Source of the DNA: Pengzhenrongella sicca
GTDB lineage: Bacteria; Actinomycetota; Actinomycetes; Actinomycetales; Cellulomonadaceae
Reading direction: 5' to 3'
NCBI RefSeq assembly: GCF_017569225.1
Contig: NZ_CP071868.1
Span: 1,488,001 to 1,552,000 of the forward strand
DNA length: 64,000 nucleotides
Program-made: the position numbers and the translations under genes
The notes under the pieces: model-generated
The model's input: only the letters and a program-made list of their open reading frames with translations
The model's database searches: none
Told to the model about the DNA's origin: nothing
In this document: positions 1 to 10,489 of the stretch, piece after piece
Numbering within the stretch: the first letter of the stretch is position 1
Layout of the letters: every line of letters starts with the position of its first letter

Positions 1-63
1 CGCCTGCGGGCGGCCGAACGGCTGCGACCGACGCCGGTGCACATGCGGCGGCGAGAGCCGTGA
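1..63 (+). CDS. rsmH: rsmH (mraW) 3' end, 16S rRNA m4C1402 methyltransferase, partial
   Basis: Only the last 20 codons are in the window, ending in TGA at 61-63. The visible tail (LRAAERL, then a basic end RRREP) matches the usual RsmH C-terminus, where 'SAKLRAAERL'-like sequence is conserved. RsmH methylates C1402 of 16S rRNA and is the standard gene upstream of ftsL in the dcw cluster. The stop overlaps the GTG of the next gene (GTGA). The call rests on a short motif plus position. Confidence 0.7.
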   Translation, partial: RLRAAERLRPTPVHMRRREP

Positions 64-482
64 GCCCGCAGCCCCAGCCGCAGTCCTTCGCGCCCGCGCC
101 GCGCCCCGCCGCCGCGCCCGGGCGCACGCGCGCGCCCGCCCCGCGCCTGCGCCTCGTGCGGGCGCCCCAGTCGACCCGCACTCGCGCGCCGTTCGTCATC
201 GTCTGCATCGCGATCCTCGTCGGCGCGCTGCTCGGCGCGCTTGTGCTGAACACCACCATGGCGCGCGGCTCGTACGAGGCGCACGACCTGCAGATCGAGC
301 TTGCGACCCTGGCGCGCACCGAGCAAGGGCTGAGCACGCAGCTGCTCGCGCACAAGGCGCCGGGCCAGCTCGCGGCGTCGGCACGGGCTCTGGGCATGGT
401 CCCGGCGCCAGAGCTCGCGTTCCTGCGGCTGTCCGACGGCGCGATCCTCGGCTCGCCGACGCCGGCGGGACCGGCGGGATGA
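60..482 (+). CDS. ftsL: FtsL-like septum formation protein
   Basis: A 140-residue bitopic membrane protein with a Pro/Ala/Arg-rich cytoplasmic tail (residues 1-43), one transmembrane helix at about 44-64 and an extracytoplasmic segment at about 70-115 compatible with a coiled coil. It sits between rsmH and ftsI, where FtsL lies in Gram-positive dcw clusters. In known systems FtsL pairs with FtsB/DivIC and FtsQ and activates FtsW-FtsI. FtsL diverges too much for sequence alone to prove the call, so length, topology and position carry it. The GTG start overlaps the rsmH stop and the stop overlaps the ftsI ATG (ATGA), implying coupled translation. Confidence 0.75.
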   Translation: MSPQPQPQSFAPAPRPAAAPGRTRAPAPRLRLVRAPQSTRTRAPFVIVCIAILVGALLGALVLNTTMARGSYEAHDLQIELATLARTEQGLSTQLLAHKAPGQLAASARALGMVPAPELAFLRLSDGAILGSPTPAGPAG

Positions 483-2362
483 CCGCGCGCTCCTCCGGCG
501 GACCGCGGCAGCCCGCCAACAAGCAGCCCGCCAACAAGCAGCCCGCCAACAAGCAGCCCGCCGGCACACGGCCGGCCAACCGGCAGCCAGCGGCGCGCCC
601 CGCGCGGCAGGCCACGTCGGCGAGCCGGCAGGGACGCCGGCACACCGCGATGACGGTCGTCGTGCTCGTCGTGCTGACGATCTTCGCCGGCCGGCTCGTG
701 TACGTGCAGGGGCTGCGGGGCGAGGCGGTCGCCGCGGAGGCGCTCGACGAGCGCATGAGCACGGCGAAGCTGACCGCCGACCGGGGCGAGATCACCGACG
801 CGAACGGCGAGGTGCTCGCGACCTCCGTCGAGCGGTACACGCTGTGGGTCAATCAGGTCGACATCGCGGCGTGGAAGCGGACCTCCGGCGGCAAGGTCGT
901 CTCTGCGGGGGCCGCGGGTGCGGCGGCCGAGCTCGCGCCGCTGCTCGAGCTCGACGCCGCCGCGCTCGGCGCCCAGCTCGTCGGCGAGAAGTCCTACCTC
1001 GTGCTCAAGCGCGACGTCCTGCCCGAGGTCTGGCGCGCGGTGCGCGAGCTCGGGATCGCCGGGGTCAACGCCGACCGGGTGCCGGAGCGCGTCTACCCCG
1101 CGGGCAACGTCGGCGGCAACATCATCGGCTGGGTCGACAACGACGGCATCGGCCAGGAGGGCCTCGAGCGCGCCCTGAACGACTCGCTCACGGGTACCGA
1201 CGGGTCGTCCCGGTGGGAGCGCGGGCTCGGCGGCCAGCAGATCCCCGGCGGCAAGCAGGAGACGACCCCCGCCGTCGCGGGCGAGGACGTCCAGCTGACG
1301 ATCCTGCGCGACCTGCAGTGGAAGGCGCAGGACGCGCTCGACAAGGCGGTCGCCGACACCGGCGCCGACTCCGCCTCGCTGATCGTGACCCACATCCCGA
1401 CGGGCGAGATCCTCGCGCTCGCCGACTCCGGCGCCGTCGACCCCAACGACCCGGGCGCGACCGAGGCCGACTCGCGCATCTCGCGCGCGCTGTCCAACGT
1501 GTTCGAGCCCGGCTCGACCGCGAAGGTCATCACGATGGCCGCGGCGATCGAGACGGGCGTCGCGGCCCCGCTCGACCAGTGGCAGGTGCCTTACCAGTAC
1601 ACGACCGAGAACAACCAGACCTTCAAGGACTCGCACGAGCACGACCTGTTGAACCTGACCACGGCGGGCGTGCTCGCCGAGTCGTCCAACACCGGCACCG
1701 TGATGATCGGCCAGAACATCCCGCAGCAGGTGCGCTACGACTACCTCGCGAAGTTCGGCTTCGGCAAACGCACGGGGATCGAGCTGCCGGGGGAGTCGGC
1801 CGGGATCCTGCACCCCGCGGACGAGTGGGACGGGCGCACCAAGTACGCCGTCCTGTTCGGCCAGGGGCTGTCCGTCACCGCCCTCCAGGCGACCCAGGCC
1901 TTCGCGATCATCGGCGGGGGTGGGGTGGCCATGACGCCGCACATCATCAAGGGCCGCACGGGCGCCGACGGCGTCTACACCCCGACGCCCATCGCCGCCG
2001 GCACCCAGGTGATCTCGGCCGAGACCGCGGCGACCGTGCTGAAGATGATGGAGAGCGCAGTCGACGAGGGCACCGGCTCGGCGGCCGCGATCCCGGGCTA
2101 CCGCGTCGCGGGCAAGACCGGGACGGCGCAGGCCTGGGCGACCGACGGCTCGGTCGGGATCACGGCGTCGTTCATCGGCGTCGCGCCCGTCGACGACCCG
2201 CAGATCGCGGTGAGCGTCATCATGAACAACCCGCGGTCGTCCGAATGGGGCGGCACCGTCGCCGCGCCGGTGTTCGGCGACGTCGCCGGCTACGCCCTGC
2301 AGATGCTCAAGGTCGCGCCCAGCGGGAGCGCTCCGGACGTTTTCGCGACCACCTTCCCGTGA
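479..2362 (+). CDS. ftsI: FtsI / PBP3, septal peptidoglycan transpeptidase
   Basis: A 627-residue class B penicillin-binding protein. It has a long basic cytoplasmic tail (1-57), a membrane anchor at about 58-76, a dimerisation (pedestal) domain and a C-terminal transpeptidase domain. All three catalytic motifs are present: S346-T-A-K349, S402-S-N404 and K546-T-G548. The protein cross-links septal peptidoglycan together with FtsW, which is encoded further down the cluster. The tail contains three exact QPANK pentapeptides (bases 509-553) that the family does not usually have. The ATG overlaps the upstream stop. A 44-base gap follows, the only real break between rsmH and ftsQ. Confidence 0.96.
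   Translation: MTARSSGGPRQPANKQPANKQPANKQPAGTRPANRQPAARPARQATSASRQGRRHTAMTVVVLVVLTIFAGRLVYVQGLRGEAVAAEALDERMSTAKLTADRGEITDANGEVLATSVERYTLWVNQVDIAAWKRTSGGKVVSAGAAGAAAELAPLLELDAAALGAQLVGEKSYLVLKRDVLPEVWRAVRELGIAGVNADRVPERVYPAGNVGGNIIGWVDNDGIGQEGLERALNDSLTGTDGSSRWERGLGGQQIPGGKQETTPAVAGEDVQLTILRDLQWKAQDALDKAVADTGADSASLIVTHIPTGEILALADSGAVDPNDPGATEADSRISRALSNVFEPGSTAKVITMAAAIETGVAAPLDQWQVPYQYTTENNQTFKDSHEHDLLNLTTAGVLAESSNTGTVMIGQNIPQQVRYDYLAKFGFGKRTGIELPGESAGILHPADEWDGRTKYAVLFGQGLSVTALQATQAFAIIGGGGVAMTPHIIKGRTGADGVYTPTPIAAGTQVISAETAATVLKMMESAVDEGTGSAAAIPGYRVAGKTGTAQAWATDGSVGITASFIGVAPVDDPQIAVSVIMNNPRSSEWGGTVAAPVFGDVAGYALQMLKVAPSGSAPDVFATTFP
509..553 (+). repeat. 15-base tandem repeat x3 (QPANK) in ftsI
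   Basis: Three identical 15-base units (cagcccgccaacaag) lie in frame inside the cytoplasmic tail of FtsI, and a decayed fourth unit begins directly after. Each unit encodes Gln-Pro-Ala-Asn-Lys. Identity at the DNA level suggests recent slippage or expansion. Confidence 0.95.
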
Positions 2363-2393
2363 CCGGCCAACCGGGCGCAACGCCGGTGCGCGG

Positions 2394-2399
2394 TAGATT
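2394..2399 (+). promoter_or_regulatory. candidate -10 element for leaderless murE transcript
   Basis: TAGATT ends seven bases before the murE ATG, so transcription would begin at or next to the start codon. It lies in the only intergenic gap between rsmH and ftsQ. No convincing -35 hexamer is seen. Confidence 0.55.
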
Positions 2400-2406
2400 C
2401 ACCCCC

Positions 2407-3968
<1,562 letters not shown>

Positions 3969-3972
<4 letters not shown>

Positions 3973-5420
3973 TCGCCCTGACCGCGGCGGACGTCGCGGC
4001 CGCGACGGGAGGCCGCCTGCACCCGGCCGCGCTCGACTCCGCCCTCGTGGTGCACGGCCCGGTGGTCGTGGACTCGCGGCTCGCCCAGGTCGGGTCGCTG
4101 TTCGTGGCGCTGCCGGGGGAGACCTCGGACGGCCACGACCACGCCGCCGCCGCCGTCGCAGCCGGCGCGGCGCTGATCCTCGCGGCGCGCCCCGTGCCCG
4201 GACCGGATGGCGTCGACCTGCCGAGCGTCGTCGTCGACGACGTCGAGCGCGCCCTCGGCGCCCTCGCCGCCGCGGTGCTGCTGCGGCTGCGCACCGACGC
4301 CGAGCCGGGCCCGGGCCCGCTGACCGTCGTCGGCGTGACCGGATCGGTCGGCAAGACCACCACGAAGGACCTGCTCGCGCAGCTGCTCGCCCCGTCCGGC
4401 GCGACGGTGTGGCCGGTCGCCTCGTTCAACAATGAGATCGGGCTGCCCCTGACGGTGCTGCGCGCCGACGCCGACACGCGCTTCCTCGTGCTCGAGATGG
4501 GCGCGAGCGGGCTGGGTCAGCTCACCTACCTCACGGGCATCGCCCCGCCCGACATCGCCGTCGTCCTCGCGGTCGGCAGCGCCCACATCGGGGAGTTCGG
4601 CGGCGTCGAGGCGATCGCGCGCGCGAAGGCGGAGATCGTCGCGGGCCTCGCGACCGGCGGCACGGCCGTGCTCAACGCGGACGACGCGCGCGTGGCCGCC
4701 ATGGCGGCGGGCGCCCCGGGCGACGTGCTCACGTTCGGCGGCTCCGTCGGCGCGGGCGTGCGCGCGAGCGACATCACGGTCGACCGGGCCGGCCGCGCGG
4801 CGTTCACGCTCACCGTCGGCGACGACGCGGCGCCCGTCACGCTGCGCCTCGTCGGCGAGCACCACGTCTCGAACGCCCTCGCGGCCGCGGCGGTCGCGAC
4901 GCTCCTCGGGCTGTCGGTCGCCGAGATCGCGACGCGGCTGTCCATCGCCGACGCGCTGAGCCCGCACCGCATGCACGTGGTGGACCGGGCCGACGGCGTG
5001 ACCGTCATCGACGACTCCTACAACGCGAACCCCGACTCGATGCGGGCCGCGCTCAAGGCGCTCGCGACCGTCGCCGGCCGGGACCGGCGCTCGGTCGCGG
5101 TGCTCGGCGAGATGCTCGAGCTGGGGCCGCAGGCGCGCTCCGAGCACGAGGCGATCGGGCTGATGATCGTGCGGTTGAACGTCGCGCTGACCGTCGTGGT
5201 CGGCCCCGGCGCCCACGCGATCGCCGACGGCGCGATGCGCGAGGGGTCGTGGGGTGACGAGGTCGCGGTCGCCGACGACGTCGACGTCGCGGGCGACTAC
5301 CTCGAGGCCGAGCTGCGCCCGGGCGACGTGGTGCTGGTCAAGTCGTCCTACGGCGCCGGTCTGTGGCGCCTCGGGGACCGGCTGCTCGACGCCGCCGCGA
5401 CGCAGGAGCCCGTCGGATGA
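3969..5420 (+). CDS. murF: MurF, UDP-MurNAc-tripeptide:D-Ala-D-Ala ligase
   Basis: A 483-residue Mur ligase that completes the cytoplasmic pentapeptide precursor by adding D-Ala-D-Ala. The ATP loop is [12 protein letters not shown] with Lys129. The MurF-type stretch FNNEIGLP follows shortly after, with '[10 protein letters not shown]' in the C-terminal half. The GTG overlaps the murE stop by four bases, and the TGA overlaps the mraY ATG. Confidence 0.96.
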
Positions 5421-6499
5421 GGGCGGTACTCATCTCCGGCGGCCTCTCGATGCTGCTGGCCCTGCTCGGCACGCCCTTGTTCATCCGCTACCTCGTGCGC
5501 AAGCAGTACGGGCAGTTCATCCGCCAGGACGGGCCGACAGCGCACTTCACCAAGCGCGGGACGCCCACCATGGGCGGGGTCGTCATCATCCTCGCGACGC
5601 TGCTCGGGTGGGCCGGCGGGCTCGTCCTGACGCGGAGCGTGCCCAGCACTTCGGCCGTCCTCGTCCTCGTGCTCATGGCCGGGCTCGGCTTCGTCGGGCT
5701 CCTCGACGACTTCATCAAGATCACGCGACAGCGCAGCCTCGGGCTGAGCGCGCGGTGGAAGTTCCTCGGGCAGGGCATCGTCGGGGTCGGCTTCGCCGTC
5801 GCGGCGCTGCAGTTCCCGAACGAGAACTTCCGCACGCCGGCGTCCATGCGCATCTCGTTCATCCGGGACACGGGGCTGGACCTGGCGTTCGCCGGCGCCA
5901 CGATCGGGCTCATCCTGTTCGTGCTCTGGGCCAACTTCCTCATCACCGCCTGGTCGAACGCGGTGAACCTGACCGACGGCCTCGACGGCCTCGCGACGGG
6001 CGTCTCGCTCGTCGTGTTCGGCGCGTACGTGATCGTGTGCGTGTGGCAGTCCAACCAGACCTGCCAGTCCATCCTCACGGCCGGGCCGCGCTGCTACGAG
6101 ACCCGCGACCCGCTCGACCTCGCGGTGGTCGCCGCGGCGATCACCGGCGCCTGCTTCGGGTTCCTGTGGTGGAACGCGAGCCCGGCGAAGATCTTCATGG
6201 GGGACACCGGCTCCCTCGCGCTCGGCGGCGCGTTCGCCGGGCTGTCGATCCTCTCCCGGACCGAGATCCTCGGCGCGATCCTGGGCGGCCTCTTCGTCGT
6301 CATCGTGATGAGCGACGTCATCCAGATCGGGTTCTTCAAGCTCACCGGCAAACGGGTCTTCAAGATGGCACCGCTGCATCACCACTTCGAGCTCTCGGGG
6401 TGGGGCGAGGTGACCATCGTCATCAGGTTCTGGCTGATCGCGGGGCTGTTCGTCGCGGCCGGCATCGGCGTGTTCTACGCCGAATGGGTCGTGGGTTAG
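5417..6499 (+). CDS. mraY: MraY, phospho-MurNAc-pentapeptide transferase
   Basis: A 360-residue polytopic membrane enzyme (about ten helices) that transfers phospho-MurNAc-pentapeptide to undecaprenyl phosphate to make lipid I. The family motifs are visible: the aspartate pair D97-D98 in [16 protein letters not shown] at 184-191, and the HHHFE signature at 321-325. The ATG at 5417 overlaps the murF stop and gives the normal N-terminus. The stop TAG shares one base with the murD GTG. Confidence 0.97.
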   Translation: MRAVLISGGLSMLLALLGTPLFIRYLVRKQYGQFIRQDGPTAHFTKRGTPTMGGVVIILATLLGWAGGLVLTRSVPSTSAVLVLVLMAGLGFVGLLDDFIKITRQRSLGLSARWKFLGQGIVGVGFAVAALQFPNENFRTPASMRISFIRDTGLDLAFAGATIGLILFVLWANFLITAWSNAVNLTDGLDGLATGVSLVVFGAYVIVCVWQSNQTCQSILTAGPRCYETRDPLDLAVVAAAITGACFGFLWWNASPAKIFMGDTGSLALGGAFAGLSILSRTEILGAILGGLFVVIVMSDVIQIGFFKLTGKRVFKMAPLHHHFELSGWGEVTIVIRFWLIAGLFVAAGIGVFYAEWVVG

Positions 6500-7932
6500 T
6501 GCTTGAGGGCGCCCGTGTCGTCGTCGCGGGACTGGGCCTGTCGGGCCGGGCCGCCGTCGCCGCGCTGGCCGAGCGCGGGGCGCGGCTGACGACTGTCGAC
6601 GCGCGGGCCGCCGCGGCCGACGCGGCCGACTCCGCCGAGTTCGTCGCCGCCGGCGGCCTGGACGCGACCGACCTCGTCGTCGCCTCGCCGGGTTGGGCGC
6701 CCGCCGACGCGCTCCTGGTCGGCGCGCTCGCGCGTGGGATCCCCGTGTGGAGCGAGGTCGAGCTCGCCTGGCGGCTGCGCGTGCCGCGCGCCGGCGGGGC
6801 CGGCCCGGCGCCCTGGCTCGCGGTGACCGGCACCAACGGCAAGACGACCACGGTCGGGATGCTCGAGTCGATCCTCGCGGCGGCCGGGGAGCGCGCGCTC
6901 GCCGTCGGCAACGTCGGGACGCCGGTCGTGCAGGCGGCGACGGACCCCGCCCTCGACGTCCTCGCGGTCGAGCTGTCGAGCTTTCAGCTGCACTTCACGC
7001 ACACGATGTCGGCGCAGGCCGCGGCCGTGCTCAACCTCGCCCCCGACCACCTCGACTGGCACGGCTCGTACGAGGCGTACACGGCCGACAAGGCGCGCGT
7101 CTACGAGCGGGCCGAGGTCGCCTGCGTGTACAACGTGGGCGACCCCCAGACGGAGCGGCTCGTGCGGGACGCCGACGTGACCGACGGTGCCCTCGCGGTC
7201 GGGTTCACCCTCGGCGCGCCGCGCGTCGGGCAGCTCGGCCTCGTCGAGGACGTGCTCGTGGACCGCGCGTTCGACCTGCGGCGCCACACCCATGGCGTCG
7301 AGCTCGCCGACCTCACCGACCTGACCCACGTGAGCGACTCGGCCACGGCGGCCGACGTGCCGCCGCACGTGGTCGCGAACGCGCTCGCCGCCGCGGGGCT
7401 CGCGCTCGCGCACGGGGTCCCGCCCGAGGCCGTGCGGGCCGGCCTGCGCGCCTACACGCCCGGCTCGCACCGGATCCAGACGGTCGCCACCCGCGACGGC
7501 GTGGCGTACGTCGACGACTCGAAGGCCACCAACGCGCACGCCGCGGCGGCCTCGCTGGCTGCCTACCGCGAGGGATCCGTCGTCTGGGTCGCGGGCGGCC
7601 TCGCGAAGGGCGCGACGTTCGACGAGCTCGTGCTGGCGCGCCGCGACCGCCTGCACGCCGTCGTGCTCGTCGGCGTCGATCAAGAGCCGCTGCGGGTGGC
7701 CCTTTCCCGACACGCACCCGAGGTTCCCGTCGTGGCGGTGGATCCCCGCGACACTGGGGCGGTGATGACCCGCGCCGTCGAGCTCGCCCGCCGCCTGGCC
7801 CGGCCGGGCGACACCGTGCTGCTCGCGCCCGCCTGCGCCTCGATGGACCAGTTCACCTCCTACGCCGAGCGCGGCAACGACTTCGCGGCGGCGGCGCGCG
7901 GGCTCGGGCCGCGGGCGGGGACCACGACGTGA
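6499..7932 (+). CDS. murD: MurD, UDP-MurNAc-Ala:D-Glu ligase
   Basis: A 477-residue Mur ligase that adds D-glutamate to UDP-MurNAc-L-Ala. It begins with a Rossmann-like N-terminus (VVVAGLGLSGRAA), then the ATP loop GTNGKTTT with Lys115, then the conserved DHLDWHGS stretch and 'DDSKATNAHA' in the last domain. The GTG start overlaps the last base of mraY and puts the conserved glycine-rich start right at the N-terminus. Confidence 0.96.
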   Translation: MLEGARVVVAGLGLSGRAAVAALAERGARLTTVDARAAAADAADSAEFVAAGGLDATDLVVASPGWAPADALLVGALARGIPVWSEVELAWRLRVPRAGGAGPAPWLAVTGTNGKTTTVGMLESILAAAGERALAVGNVGTPVVQAATDPALDVLAVELSSFQLHFTHTMSAQAAAVLNLAPDHLDWHGSYEAYTADKARVYERAEVACVYNVGDPQTERLVRDADVTDGALAVGFTLGAPRVGQLGLVEDVLVDRAFDLRRHTHGVELADLTDLTHVSDSATAADVPPHVVANALAAAGLALAHGVPPEAVRAGLRAYTPGSHRIQTVATRDGVAYVDDSKATNAHAAAASLAAYREGSVVWVAGGLAKGATFDELVLARRDRLHAVVLVGVDQEPLRVALSRHAPEVPVVAVDPRDTGAVMTRAVELARRLARPGDTVLLAPACASMDQFTSYAERGNDFAAAARGLGPRAGTTT

Positions 7933-9341
7933 GCCAGCCGACCGGCCGCGGCCCCGTCCAGCAGCGCCCTGTCCAGCAGCGCCCTGTGAAGCAGCGCCCT
8001 GTGAAGCAGCGCCCTGTGACCCAGCGCCCTGTGACCCAGCGACCCGTGACCCAGCGGCCCGCCGACCAGCGCGTGCCGGCCCCGCGTCAGCCCTCCCGTG
8101 GCTCGGCGGCGCCGCGCGGTGCCGCAGCCGCCGGGCGCGGCCTCGGGGCCCGGCTCGGGCAGTGGAACAGCGCCGTCACGAGCTACTACGTGCTGACCGG
8201 GGCGACCGCGATCCTCGTGGTGCTCGGCCTGGTCATGGTCCTGTCGAGCTCGAGCGTCGAGTCGCTCGCCGCCGACAAGTCGCCGTACGCCGAGTTCGCC
8301 AAGCAGGCGCGGTTCGCGCTGCTCGGGCTGCCCGCGCTGTGGGTGGCCTCGAGGATGCCGGTGCGCTTCTACCAGGCGATCGCCTGGCCAGCGGTCGCGG
8401 TCGCCGCCGGGCTGCAGCTCATGACCTTCCTGTTCGGCATCGACGGGAATGGCAACAAGAACTGGCTCGCGGTCGGCCCGATCGTCCTCCAGCCCTCGGA
8501 GGCGGCGAAGGTCGCCCTCGCGCTCTGGCTCGGCGTGGTGCTCGCGCGCAAGCAGTCGCTCCTGCAGGACTGGAAGCACTCGCTCATCCCGGTGCTGCCC
8601 GTCGCCGGCGGCCTCATCGGCCTTGTCCTGCTGGGTGACGACCTCGGAACCGCGCTCGTGCTGATCCTTCTCGTCGCCGGCGCGATGTTCATCGCGGGGG
8701 TGCCGATGCGTGTGTTCGCCGTCGCGGCCGTCGCCGCGGGCGCGTGCGTCGCCCTGCTCGCGCAGGGCAGCGCGAACCGGATGGCCCGCATCGCGTCGTG
8801 GCTGAGCGACAGCTGCGACATCGACGCGGAGTGCTACCAGACGCTGCACGGCACGTGGGGCCTGGCGACCGGCGGCTGGTGGGGCCTCGGGCTCGGGGCG
8901 AGCCGCGAGAAGTGGTCCTACCTGCCCGAGGCGCACAACGACTTCATCTTCGCGATCATCGGCGAGGAGCTGGGCCTGGTCGGCACGCTGCTCGTGCTCG
9001 TGCTGTTCGCGCTGCTCGCGCTCGCGATGCTGCGGGTGATCCGGCGGCACCCCGACCCGTTCGTCCAGATCACGACGGCTGCGATCGCGTTCTGGGTCAT
9101 CGGGCAGGCGATGATCAACATCGGGGTCGTCATCGGGCTCGCCCCGGTGATCGGCGTGCCGCTCCCGCTGGTCTCGGCGGGCGGCTCGGCCCTGATCATG
9201 ACGATGATCGCCCTCGGCATCGTGATCTCGTTCGCCCGCGCGGAGCCGGGCGCGGCGCAGGCCCTCGCCGCGCGCCCGGGCGTGCTCCGCCGCTCGCTGG
9301 CCGTCGTCGGCCGGCCGCTGACCCGGACCCCGCGCCCGTGA
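7929..9341 (+). CDS. ftsW: FtsW, septal peptidoglycan polymerase (SEDS family)
   Basis: A 470-residue SEDS glycosyltransferase that polymerises lipid II at the septum with FtsI. The multi-helix core begins near residue 85 and includes DDLGTALVL, 'GLGLGASREKW', 'PEAHNDFIFAIIGEELG' and the closing GGSALI(M) segment typical of FtsW/RodA. The cytoplasmic N-terminus is unusually long because of seven pentapeptide repeats (QQRPV/KQRPV/TQRPV). The GTG overlaps the murD stop. FtsW rather than RodA is chosen because of the dcw context. Confidence 0.95.
   Translation: MSQPTGRGPVQQRPVQQRPVKQRPVKQRPVTQRPVTQRPVTQRPADQRVPAPRQPSRGSAAPRGAAAAGRGLGARLGQWNSAVTSYYVLTGATAILVVLGLVMVLSSSSVESLAADKSPYAEFAKQARFALLGLPALWVASRMPVRFYQAIAWPAVAVAAGLQLMTFLFGIDGNGNKNWLAVGPIVLQPSEAAKVALALWLGVVLARKQSLLQDWKHSLIPVLPVAGGLIGLVLLGDDLGTALVLILLVAGAMFIAGVPMRVFAVAAVAAGACVALLAQGSANRMARIASWLSDSCDIDAECYQTLHGTWGLATGGWWGLGLGASREKWSYLPEAHNDFIFAIIGEELGLVGTLLVLVLFALLALAMLRVIRRHPDPFVQITTAAIAFWVIGQAMINIGVVIGLAPVIGVPLPLVSAGGSALIMTMIALGIVISFARAEPGAAQALAARPGVLRRSLAVVGRPLTRTPRP
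7959..8063 (+). repeat. 15-base tandem repeat x7 ((Q/K/T)QRP(V/A)) in ftsW
   Basis: Seven in-frame 15-base units encode QQRPV, QQRPV, KQRPV, KQRPV, TQRPV, TQRPV and TQRPA in the cytoplasmic tail of FtsW. Neighbouring units are identical or differ by one to three bases, consistent with step-wise duplication. Confidence 0.95.
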
Positions 9342-10489
9342 GCGCCGCCACCCCCGGGTCGCCGGGCTCCGTGCTGCTCGCCGGCGGCGGGACCGCCGGC
9401 CACGTCAACCCGCTGCTGGCCGTCGCAGAGGAGCTCGCGCGCCGCGACCCCTCGACCCGGCTCACCGTGCTCGGCACCGCGACGGGGCTCGAGGCCGAGC
9501 TTGTGCCCGCGCGCGGGCTCCCGCTCGCGCTCGTCCCGCGCGTGCCCCTGCCGCGGCGTCCGACGCTCGACTGGTTCCGGCTGCCCGGCCGGCTCACGGC
9601 GGCGGTCCGGGCCGCCGGCGCGGCGATCGACGCCGCCGACGCGCGCGTCGTCGTCGGCTTCGGCGGGTACGTCTCGACGCCCGCCTACCTCGCCGCGCGC
9701 CAGCGGCGGATCCCCGTCGTCGTGCACGAGGCGAACGCGCGGCCCGGGCTCGCGAACCGCCTCGGTGCGCGCTGGGCCGCCGCGGTCGCCGTGACGTTCC
9801 CGGGCACCCCGCTCCCGCACGCCCAGCTCACCGGGATGCCGCTGCGCGCCGCCGTCGCCGATCTCGTCGGCAAGCAGGCCACCGACCCGGGCGGGACCCG
9901 GGGGGCCGCGCTCGCGGCGCTCGGGCTCGAGCCGGGACGACCCGTGGTCGTGGTGACCGGCGGGAGCCTCGGCGCCGTCCGGCTCAATGCCGCGATGGCG
10001 GCGGTCGGCGCGGACCTCGTCGCCGCGGGCGCGCAGGTGCTGCACCTGACCGGGGCGGGCAAGGCCGAGGCGGTGCGCGCCGTCGTCGGCGAGCTGCCCC
10101 CCGCGCTGCGCCCCCGCTACCACGTGCGCGAGTACCTGCCCGAGATGGAGCGGGCCTACGCCGTCGCCGCGATCGTCGTGTGCCGGTCCGGCGCCGCGAC
10201 CGTGTGCGAGCTCGCGGCGCTCGGCCTGCCCGCCGTCTACGTGCCCCTGCCGATCGGCAACGGCGAGCAGCGCCTCAACGCGGCGCCCGTCGTGGCCGCC
10301 GGCGGCGGCCTCCTGGTCGACGACGCCGACCTCACGCCTGCGTGGCTGCGCGCCCACCTCCTGCCCCTGCTCGGCCCGGACCCGAGCGAGCTCGCGGCCA
10401 TGGGCGCGGCGGCGGCGACGGTCGGGGTGCGCGACGGCGCGTCCCGGGTCGCCGATCTCGTCGAGCGCGCGAGCCGGGCCGTTCAGTGA
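9338..10489 (+). CDS. murG: MurG, lipid II synthase
   Basis: A 383-residue peripheral membrane GT-B glycosyltransferase that adds GlcNAc to lipid I. The N-terminal glycine loop GGGTAGH lies at residues 16-22. The second G loop (VTGGSLGAVRLN) and the UDP-GlcNAc site (GAATVCELAALGLP, then PIGNGEQRLNA) are intact. The GTG overlaps the ftsW stop and the TGA overlaps the murC GTG. Confidence 0.96.
   Translation: MSAATPGSPGSVLLAGGGTAGHVNPLLAVAEELARRDPSTRLTVLGTATGLEAELVPARGLPLALVPRVPLPRRPTLDWFRLPGRLTAAVRAAGAAIDAADARVVVGFGGYVSTPAYLAARQRRIPVVVHEANARPGLANRLGARWAAAVAVTFPGTPLPHAQLTGMPLRAAVADLVGKQATDPGGTRGAALAALGLEPGRPVVVVTGGSLGAVRLNAAMAAVGADLVAAGAQVLHLTGAGKAEAVRAVVGELPPALRPRYHVREYLPEMERAYAVAAIVVCRSGAATVCELAALGLPAVYVPLPIGNGEQRLNAAPVVAAGGGLLVDDADLTPAWLRAHLLPLLGPDPSELAAMGAAAATVGVRDGASRVADLVERASRAVQ

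Noticed and set aside
844-2406. Extended N-terminus for murE starting inside ftsI
   Set aside because: The added 521 residues are an out-of-frame reading of ftsI; the family start and -10 element place the murE start at 2407.
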